DNA of 64,000 nt, taken from positions 7,975,699 through 8,039,698 of the forward strand of contig OZ022597.1 in the NCBI GenBank assembly GCA_963669155.1, written 5' to 3'. Shown here in pieces: positions 25,001 to 36,600 of this stretch (positions are counted from its first letter, which is position 1; the number at the start of each line of letters is the position of its first letter). Both the position numbers and the translations under genes were made by a program. Source of the DNA: Arbacia lixula (taxonomy: Eukaryota; Echinodermata; Echinoidea; Arbacioida; Arbaciidae). Under the pieces are notes generated by a model. That model saw nothing but the letters and a program-made list of their open reading frames with translations, did not search any database and was not told the DNA's origin.

Positions 25001-28000
25001 CGGCGGTATACACGAGACTGTAAACACTTCCAGGTTTACGGTCTCGTGTATAGCGCCATCTTGTGGCCGGCCTCCGGAGATCGAAGAAAGAGTGGCAGCT
25101 CCTATCTGACGGAGTTTGCTAGTTTGAGCCTTAGCTTTCTCATAAGCGGCATCTTTGAGTTGTCTCGGAGAAATTCTAGTCCTGGTGCTTTCTTAGTACG
25201 GGTAATTATGCTGGTGATGTGATTGAGATGGTATTACCGATACGTCAATAGTATCATGCTATAAAAGCCATCTATTTTGTTGTTGAATGTCGTTACACGA
25301 TGCATAGTCCCATACATGTGTATACGTGTTGGTTTGAAAGACCCAATTTTTATTTATTTTCATTTTTTTCAAATTGCGTGCTTAAAGTCATGGTGCCTCT
25401 TATCTGCAGGTGTGGCTAATATGCCAGTCAGTACCATATATGATTATAGACTATGGTCCCTACACAACAGGGTGTTTCAAACTTAAGCACAGATACATGT
25501 AGTTTTTTCCTTTTCCTGTAAAGCTTTGTAAATCACAAATCCTCTAAATGTTCTGCCCGAACAATTTGAGGATTTGTGAGTTAATGACTAATTACTCCAA
25601 ATGTGGATAATTTTAGGGCAATTAACTTTCTGCAAGTTTCTAAAATGGACAATACATGAATTTTAGACCATTGGCAAGAAGATTGCTCACGATCACCTAT
25701 TAAAGGACTTTTTGTCTTCCCAGTACAATATATTCCCTTTAATCCATGGCGGCCCTATCTTTAAATTCACCATCACGTCATCATGTTTGCAGGATACACC
25801 GTGCGGCGCTGTGGATTCTGGGTGAATACTGCACGACCATTGAAGACATCCAGAGCCTAATGACAGAGGTGCGCAACCTGCTGGGGGAAATCCCCATCGT
25901 GGATGATGAGATGAAGAAGGCCGCTGGGGAAGACACTGAGGGTGAGTTATATTATACAAATATTTCATGACCATGAGGGATCTTGTGGAATCTATTTGCA
26001 CCGAGGTTAAGTGGAGGGCGTGCGGTACTATTTGGTACTAAATGGTACCGCACACCCTCCACCTCATCGAGGGGACCAATAGAATCCACAAAGTTCCTGA
26101 ATAAATTCATGAAATATTTGTTTTATATCCTTCATTAATATATTCTTTGTTCATTAATTGAATCCTTACCATGGACCTTGTAGTGCCCATGATCTAAGCT
26201 CCGAAGGCAGGAGCCCGATTCAGATGTTTTGCTCTTTCCTGCGGCTCGAGCAAACAACGGAAATTCAAGTTGCACCTCAGCCGCAACACCGCTAGAGTTC
26301 GGGCAGCGCGCCCAATGATTTTCCGCTAAAGCTCCAAAAAGCAGCTGGCAAGAAATGTATCGCGTATATTTTGCGTGTCGCGCATTTACCTGGGATGGAG
26401 TGATGAAAATTGTATCGATGACCGATAGCCCGGATATCGATAGTCCAGAGGGGAAAAGGACTATTTTTGACATGACGTAACGAAATAGTACTTTTCTTCC
26501 CTCTGAGCTCTCTTCCTTCAAATAGTTCATCTATTTGTGGTCATGTGACACCCTTTCAACCGATCAACGAACTGGAATATATTAATGAGGGATATAATTA
26601 TCATTATATTCTACCTCTTAAAGGGATAGTCAACTTTAAAGTTAACTTAGTTTCAATAAAAACAGAAATATGATTGAAACATATGCGTTAAGGTTTGACG
26701 AAAATCCATCAAAGGATAAGAAAGTAAAGAATTTTTTTTTTAAAAAGTTGTGACATCACATGCGAGGTGCTTTGCCATACGCTATGTGTTGTATGATGCC
26801 ATAAATTGCTCTTTCTTCTGTTTTTGATGAGAGTTTTTGTTTCATAGAGGTATGTGTGTAAAAATGTGTTTCTAATGACGTATCAAATGCACTGGAAAAA
26901 TGGTGCATATCCTTTTGAGAAAATAGACATTTTCAACAGAATTAGTACACAACATATGGGAGAGCATCTTGCATGTGACGTCACAAAATCAAAACTTCCA
27001 ACTTGCTGCTATCATAATGCATGTTCATACCCTATTTATCATTGTCATGGTTACCTGCAGAGGAGAATGTGCAGGTGTCTTCGTCCAAGCGCCTTGTGAC
27101 TGAGATGGGAACCTACGCTACGCAGAGCGCCCTCAGTGTCACAACGGCCAAGCCCGAGGAAAACAGGTCAGTACTGCATTTCTCCCATTGAACCACCCTA
27201 TGACACTAAAGACAGGGTAAACCTTTTGCAGGTCAAAACAATTAAAGGGCATATACTGTACTGGGAAGACCAAAAGCCTTCAAAAAGGTGATGAGCAATC
27301 TTCTTGCCAATGGTCTTAAAATCATGTATTGTCCATTTTAGAAACTTGCTGAATGTTCTTTGCCTTCAAATGATCCAAATTTGGAGTAATTCGTGATTAC
27401 TCAAAATGTCCGGCCCAAACATTTTGAGGATTTTCAATTTAATTGCGAATTCCTTCAAATGTGGATCATTTGAGGGCAAATCACTTTAAGCAAGTTTCTA
27501 AAATGGACAGTACATGAATTTAAGACCATTGGCAAGAAGAATGCTCATGGTCACCTTTTTGAAGGCTTTTGGTCTTCCCAGTACAGTATATTCACTTTAA
27601 GTTCTGCAAAATGCACATAGAATTGTATTAGAACTGCGCGCACAATATTAGAACTGAAAACTGACTTTGAGCAGAATTATATTGACTACTAGATTTTGAG
27701 TTGATTAGGACCCAGGGTAGTCCGAAGTGTAGAAAATGTGTGGCGCAACACACTGCGAGGGGTCGAGAAAGTGAATGTAAGCCACATGTAAATTAACTGC
27801 ACCACCCATTACTACTACTAATTCGAGGGCATGCGTAGGCTTCAGCCTATGCCATCTCGGGTTCCATGAACATAGTAACACCTCCAGACCTGTCTATCCA
27901 GCATGGCTGTCCTCAGCTCACTAACGCTATCAAGGCCAGTGTCATTCTTTAGTACACCAATGTAAGTGGCCCAACTTCTCCCTCTTCTTGCAGTACCCTG

Positions 28001-30593
28001 TTTATGCTCCCAGAGTGTGAGAGGATTACCACCCATAAAATCATTATCAGTCTAATTATTCTTATTGTTTTTGCTTTCTTTGAGTTTCATAGTTGTGTGC
28101 CAAGCGTTCAGCACAGATATCTGACACAAAGTGACATTCTGCCCTCTCGAGTCACACGTAAAACATTTTCTGGGCCCTGTTGCATAAAACTTACCATTGA
28201 CCTTAACTTTGCTATCAATGGCAACTTCTATGGAAACCTTGAATTTGATTGGCTTTTGGGTAGTGTTACCATGGAAGTTACCATTGATGGCAGAGTTACC
28301 ATTAAAGTTTTATGCAACGGGGTCCTGGTGACCACCCCAGGTCTGCCCTGTCTTTTATCTTGACCTCTGTCTCTGTTTCCTGGTAGGCCTGCTCTGCGAG
28401 GATTCCTGATGGAGGGCGATTTCTTTGTCGGTGCGTGCCTGTCCACGGTCCTGACCAAGCTTGCTCTACGCTACCTCGAACTCCACACTGACAGCAAAAA
28501 ACAGAACGTGAGTGATCGCTTCTCTACCCCATGTCGAGTCGTATCTTTTTCTGTTTTGTGACTGAGTGTATTACGCGTGCAGTACAGGATGTAATAATCA
28601 GTAAACAATCAACAAAATGCTTGTGTTTTTATTTTACGTGGTGTGAGGATCACTAGCAAAATTTGAGTCAAAATTTGAGTCAAAATTTGAGTCAAAATTG
28701 AAGAAAAATCGCCCCACAATACATAGCGCAGCGGATGTTTGCAGCCATATCTACTTCCTGTTTTATGCACTGATGCACAGACTAGGGCCCTGTTGCATAA
28801 AACTTACCATTAATGGTAATTCTGCCATCAATGGTAACTACCATGGTAACATTGCTGGACAGCCAATCAAATTCTAGTTTTCCATAGAAGTTGCTATTGA
28901 TAGCAAACTTACCATTGATGGTAAGTTTTATGCAACAGGGCCTAGATTGGTAAAGGGTATGGCTGTAAATATGCGCTCTGCAGCGCATTGTGGGATGCCT
29001 TTTCCTTATATTCGGTATTGAGAATTATCACAACTTGTAGTCAACGGTGCATACAAATATAAAAAAAGATGTGCATACTGGTTATGGAGAGTCCACTCTG
29101 AAGCTGAATTGGTTTTAATGATAAAAAAATGAATGCAACGTATTGGTGAAGATTTGACAACAATCTCTCAAAGTATAAGAAAGTTAGGACGTTTTAAAAG
29201 TCTGAATATTGTGATGTCACCTTTGATGTGCTCTCGCCTCTGTGTTGTGTGCTGTATGATTCATAAATTGCCCTTTTGATGAAGGAATACATATTAATTA
29301 AAGGTGATACGTTTCATTTAACTTCTTATACAGTGATTCATGGTCTTTTGTATAAAAGATGTAAATCTTTTTTTTTAGTCTAATATCTCCAAACCACATA
29401 TTTGTGGTATTTGGTTCCGAAAGGGAAAACAAGCGGCTATGGCAATTTGCCCTGGTGTGACTAGACCTTAAGTAATCAGTTTCATTATTTCATTGTGTTT
29501 GTAGACCTTCCTTGCTGAAGCCATGCTGATTATGGCCACGATCATCCATCTTGGCAAGTCTGGACTCGCCAAAAGTGTAAGTATGCTGTTCACATAGGGC
29601 TGAATTCACAAAAGAGTTTTAGATTTAGTCCATGGTTTAAAGAGTTACTAAATTAGAAAAATAAGTTCCCACTAATCTATGTAAAATTATCCACTAAAAA
29701 CCAATTTCACATTCGTTTGCTGCAATAAAGTCTCATTTTGACGAAAATTTGAAAAAAATGCACGCCCCTACTGACGTATGAGAGTCAAAATGCCATAAAT
29801 GCCAACAGCGTAAATAAAATGTTTCATTCACGCAATTTAAATAATACGTTACCAATGGGAACCCCAAAACTTGTTCGAGGTTTGTCTGAGTAGCAACAAC
29901 TAATAGATTCTAAGTGCATTCCATCCATTGAATCTGAATGACAAGATACAGGTGAATGCAATAACGCATTACTACGCAGTTAGGGGGAAAGTTGTGAATA
30001 CATTACGAAAATGGTCTATTGTTGACTTCCGTACAATCTATGAAATTTTGACTTCTCATACGTCACTGGAGGCGTGCGTTTTTCCAAATTTTCGTCAAAA
30101 TGAGACTTTATTGCGGCAAACGAATGTGAAATTTGTTTGTAGTGGATAATTTTACATAGATTAGAGGGAACTTATTTTTCTAATTTAGTAACCCTTTAAT
30201 AGAATAAAGTTAACTTTGACATCTGAACTAGACCAGGGTTCACAGAGCCAGAAAATTGAACTGTGAGCAACGGGTTGATTATGTATTACAGCCCTCTTAA
30301 ATGAGTCTACAGACTGTGATTGGACACCCCCCCCCCTAAAAAACGGAGAAAATGTCAAAAACGAAGTGTTTTCTAACCTATCAGATGCCGTCCAATATAT
30401 TTTTTTTTGTGCACAGAACATCACTGATGATGATGTAGATCGCATCTCTACGTGTCTTCGCGTGCTGGCCGAGCGCCACACTCTCATCAGCGGCATCTTC
30501 AACACCGAGTGTCGTGACGCCCTCAACGCTATGCTTCAGGCCAAGCAGGTCGAGGACAAGGCCACACAGAAGGTAGGACAGTGCGTGTGCGAG

Positions 30594-30634
<41 letters not shown>

Positions 30635-33600
30635 TTCAGTCCCAAATGATAAAGAACACTGTTGTGTTTTTCCATGAAATGAATAACATACAACAAATTA
30701 TCAAGATTTTCAGGCACAAAATAATGGCAGATCGCATATACCCACTTTCATGGGTTCCTTTATACATACGTGTATTTGTACGAAGATTAATAGCACTATG
30801 ATATCAAACACCAACAATGCACTGAAGACTTTGTTGGAGACAAGCCTGAGAAACATTAAAAAGATATAATGTGGAATTTATGCACCTTTTAGGTTTAGGT
30901 TAAATACAGCATTCTGGATTTTATCAAATTTATGTTGATTTTATGCATATTTTTACATTTCATTATCATATTTGATTTAAATCTAAATATCAAAATAACC
31001 TGAAATTACAAAGAAAAAAATTATTCTGATGCAAGATCAGTGTTATAATTGTGTAATCTTCTCTTTAAGTGTAACACAGTTTAATCCCAGTGGGAATGAG
31101 CGACCTCACATTGATTGCTGATTATAGCACAATTCATTGTATGTGGGACTGAAAGATTTAACGTGGATTGTTAATTATAACATAATTTATTGCCTGTGGG
31201 ACTGAAAGAGTTAACATGGATTGTTATTTATAACATGATTCATTGCTTGTGGGACTGAAAGGGTTAACATGGATTGTTAATTATAACATAATTTATTGCC
31301 TGTGGGACTGAGTGAATCAAACATGGATTATTTGTCCCAATTCGCAGGGAGTGTTTGATAAGAAGACGCGTAGCATCCAGGCAGACGACCCCATCAACTT
31401 CCTGCAGCTCCTGGCCAAGGCTGACGGAGGCAGCACGGAGGACCAGCTGACCCTCAGCTTGACCCTCGCTACCATGGGAACCCCCGCCAAGAAGGAGATT
31501 GCTGACATGTCTGCCTCCAAGCTCAGCAAGGTACAGAGAAAGCATAGTTTCCTTATATCATTAGATTCATGTTCTTGCACACACCTCTATGAAAATTATT
31601 TATTTCTTTAGGAACAACCAGAAAGAGGGTAACTAATGACAGATTTTCGTCAAACATTCACTTCTATGTTGCTTTCATTTCACATTTATTTTATTGACAT
31701 TAATTAATTAATTGCAGGGTGGACTGTCCCTTTGCTGCTCTCCACCCAAGGGGGTGTTTCACCACGCTGTTCTTTAAGCTAAGAATGACTTTACGCATGA
31801 CTGGTGACCCTTTCTTCAGCTAAATCAGATTCTCAGTGATTTTGATTCCCATCAGCTAAATGGTCAAATCTGATATTTATAAATGAAAAAAAATGAAAGT
31901 CTATGATTTGTCTAATTTGATTAGTATTGTTAGAAATCAAATCCCACTATGTTAAAACAGGAACAGAGTGTGGTATCACATTTAGCACAAGTAGTAAAAA
32001 AAACGCTTGACGAAAAAATAAAAAATACATAAGAAAATTGAAAAACAATAAAATACATAAGAAATAATTACCACAACCTTTCTTTTTCTTTCAGGAACTG
32101 ATCAGGGAGTTATGAAAGATATTTGTACCCAAAATTGCTATTCGTGCGGCTTTATTTAATGAGAAATGCCAAAATCTATGATTTCTCGCATAAATTAGCA
32201 TAAATTAATTTAGGAAAAATTTAGGATTTTTCGTAAATTTAGCTTTGCAAGTTGGTAGATTACATAATTACTGAACCTTATGCAAAATTTTGAGGCAATC
32301 GGGCGACCCGTGGCTGAGATCTCAGAGGGGGCCATAATGCCCCCCGGTAATAACAAGCTTTGAAATACCCTGGGAGTATTAGGGTCAAGAAGAGCTTGGT
32401 GAAACACCCCCCAGGTGTATAATCTGGTACCCAGTAGGAATGGAATGAGTGCACCTTGCTGACTGCTATGATGCTGAAAAATGGTCCTTTGGGACTGGAC
32501 AGGTTTCACAAACACGTACAAGCAGCCAGTGACCGGGCAGCTAACATTGTAAAGTGTTGAGAGATAATACCGTTTCATATTAGCACTATAGAGGTTTCCC
32601 ACAAGCAGCCATATTGGAGGACAAAACAATAAAAACCTGTGCATCAGACCATGGAAAAAGTGACTTTACATGGTCTGATGCACAGGTTTTTATTGTTTGT
32701 CCCCCGATATGGCTGCTTGTGGGAACCCTCTATATCGATACAGACTATTATCATTATCAAGCTGACCCATGCTGCATATCTTCCTGACCACGTCCAGGTG
32801 ACCCAACTGACGGGTTTCTCCGACCCGGTCTACTCAGAAGCTTACATCAACATCAACCAGTACGACATCGTCCTTGACGTCCTTATCGTCAACCAGACGG
32901 CCGATGTCCTGCAGAACTGCTCTCTGGAATTAGCCACTCTGGGTAGGTCTGGCTCGAGTAGATCAGCTGCAGATTGGATACATGAGTTTGGAACAATTTT
33001 GACCGTTTTCCAAAGTCAACCCATTCCTGACTGTTGCATTTTCGAGATTTGAGAAGCCTATTCCAGTTAGGATGCCAAAACTTGTCATTTAAAGTGCAGT
33101 AATCAAAGGGGTCTGGCTTAATTGTACTCTTTAAATTAATTAATTTTAAGTATACTGGTATTCATAGCCTGTCCTGTATTGTCCGTACAGCAGATTATGC
33201 AGGAGTCATGCTGCTCAGTATCTGAGTAGAGAAAAGCCAGCCCATATGCGGGCCTCAGTAAAGACCGGGTCAAATGGGCAGAACGAGTGTATGTATTTAT
33301 GATATGAGTGTGGAAAACTATAAGACAGGAGAATTGCACCGTTTTCTCTGATGCATCCAATAACGAGGATAAAAGAGAACAAGAATATTCTCCAGTATCG
33401 AGAATATACTTGCCTAATTAGTTGGGGTGGCTTTAAGTGGCCTTGAGGGGTCCTGTTGCATAAAATTTACTACTGATGGTAACTTTGCTACCATTGGCAA
33501 CTTCTATGGAAACCTTGAATTTGATTGGCCGTTGGGTGTTGTTACCATGCTAGCTAGCATTGACGACAGAGTTACCATGAATGGTAAGTTTTATGCAACG

Positions 33601-36600
33601 AGGCCCTCGTCTTCCAGGGTTTGAATCCACCATCTTGTCATTTTTTGTAATTTATTATTTTCCACAACTCATGATAAATATAATGATACAAACACAACTT
33701 GATAAACATACATCAAATTAATACATGAAGTAGTACACAAATAGTATTGATAATGATATTATTACCACGAGACCCGTGACTCCTTCACAGACGCATGTTA
33801 CCCTTTCGATGGTTCTCTTCCTCCCAGGTGACCTGAAGCTAGTGGAGAAGCCGCAGCCCATGACTCTGGCTCCTCATGACTTCTGCAACATCAAGGCCAA
33901 CATCAAAGTCGCATCCACGGAGAACGGAATCATCTTTGGCAATATCGGTAAGTATGGGCCTTGTATTGGTGTTGGTTTAGATGTTGATATTAGTATCGGT
34001 AGCGGTACTGCTATTTGCCCTTTACGTAGACTTCGCTAGGTGCGAACGTAATTCAGTTCTTTGGCATTGGGCCATGTTGCATAGGTTTTCAATTATTGTA
34101 ACTTACCATCAGTGTTGGCTACCATGGCAACAGGTGCAATAATGTGAGTTCATTGGCTGTTGCCATGGCAGTTGGTTGAAAACCTATCTGCAACATGGCC
34201 CTGGGCCTATTATTGGTGTTGATTTTGGTAATGCGTATAGTACTGCTATTTGCTTTAGTGTTGGTAGTGGTATTGGTAGTGGTATTTGTTAGTGGTGTTG
34301 GTATTGATAGTGATACCCTGTTGCATGTATACAATTGTTGTAACTTGCAACTAATGGTATTTACCATAGTAGCAGCCAATGGGCTTTCAGCATCATTGCT
34401 GTTGCCATGGCACTTACCATCAATGGTAAGCTACAGTACAATACTTGAAATCATACATTAAACATGGCCTGGTGTTGATGCATTTGATTCCAACGTGTTT
34501 ATGAAAATTGTCACGACCTCCATGCTCAACCAAAATCAATGCTGCAAACTGTACAAAATGCATGATGAAATGCTCTTTCAGACTCCAGACTACATGGGAA
34601 GTGGAGACTGTTTTTGGTCCTAACTATCTTAGACCATTTTAGCGCACTAATCAGTGTTAGAATATGATAATTTTGGGAGGATAAAGATAGTGATTATAAG
34701 GGCGGGAATGGGGGTGAATTTTTGGGATGAAACTGATGAAATCAGGAGGGTTGGTATACCTGGGCCCGTTGCATAAAACGGGCCCAGAAATTACAAAATT
34801 ATTGGTAACTTTGCCATCAGTGGTAATCACCATGGTAACATTGCTCGACAGCCAATCAAATTCAAGGTTCCAATACAGGTTGTGTTGGAAGCAAAGTTAC
34901 CATCAATGGTAAGTTTTATGCAACAGGGCCCTGGTGCTGAGGACTACTATTGACTATACACTATGGTAACATCATCAATGATTAGAATTTGCTCTATGAT
35001 GTATTCCTCTTTGTTCCCACAGTCTATGACATCTCTGGAGCTCAGAACGACCGCAGCGTGGTAGTCCTCAATGACATCCATATCGACATCATGGATTACA
35101 TTGTCCCCGCCACATGCACCGACGCAGAGTTCAGGACCATGTGGGCAGAGTTTGAATGGGAGAACAAGGTAGGATGCGTGTCAGTCTGTCTGTCTGTCTT
35201 TTCTTAGTTGTCAGCACTGACTAAAGGGTCAGTGCTGACAATTTCAGTGAAATCCTCATCTTTGATTGGCTGAGAGGCACTAGCATCTGACTGTTACTAT
35301 GGTAACTGTCGGAGAAAGACAACTTGTCAGACAAAAAATGTTGATGAAATGTCCCCCTGAAGATGACAATAATGGTAGGTTCTAGTGATAACGTAGAACT
35401 GATGAATTGTGTGTCTGTGTGTATTACATCACAGGTGACCGTCAACACCAACATCACCGAACTGCGGGAGTACCTCCAGCATCTCATCTCCTCAACCAAC
35501 ATGAGATGCCTCACTCCAGAGAAGGTGCGTCATGTCCTCCTGTGTTTTTGCATTTTCATTTTATGGAGTATATTTTGTAAAAGTATTTCATTTATTAACT
35601 CACCCATCATCAACAGATTTCAATTTGATCAAAGAGATTGCAATCAAGTACGTATAAAGCCGATAAAAAAAAGTGTATAAAAGCTTATTTATTATTATCA
35701 TGAAGTATTTTATTTCATTTTCATGGCTAAAATATTTCAAACTTCAGGCACTATGTTTTCATGTTGTCCTTTTCTCTTCAAAATATTTTGATTTCTTAAA
35801 TGTGAAAATTTGCTAAAATATTAAAAACTTTTGGCATTATGTTTTCAGGTTGTTCTTTTCTCTTCAAAATATTTTGATTTCTTAAAGTGAAAATGGCTAA
35901 AATATTCCAAACTTTTGGCACTATGTTTTCATGTTGTTGTTTTCTCTTCAAAATATTTTGATTTCTTAAAGTGAAAATGCTAAAATATTAAAAACTTTAG
36001 GTGTTATGTTTTTAGGTTGTCCTTTTCTCTCCCAAATGTCAAAATGTTGATGTTTTTGTCCCACAATCCCCCAGGGTCTGTCTGGTGAATGTGGTTTCAT
36101 GGCAGCCAACCTGTACGCCCGCTCCATCTTTGGGGAGGACGCCCTCGCCAACGTGAGCATTGAGAAGCCGGCCAACGCTGAGGACACCACGTCAGTGACG
36201 GGCCATGTCAGGATCAGGGCCAAGAGCCAGGTAAAGAAGATAACATTTATCTGCATTTATCTACAACTATTATGTCCATATCTCTTTGAAGTCTATATAT
36301 TTGTATACTTCTTTTGGGAAATGATAGAATAGAGAGAATGAGACTGACACATTTGCAAATTGAGATCATATTAGAAGACGGAAATAAATAAAGTTTATGT
36401 TAGAAAGTGAGGAGGCGAGAGAAAGAAAAATAGAGAGAGAGAGAGAGCGGGGGGGAGGGGGGGGGGGGGCGTGAGAAAGAACAGAAAAGGAGTATTTGTA
36501 TATTTGTGTGAGTGCATGTGTGTATATGTGAATGCGTGTGTTTTGTACAGTATATCCTATATAAGTATCATATTTATTACATGTATTAATGAAATGTCAA

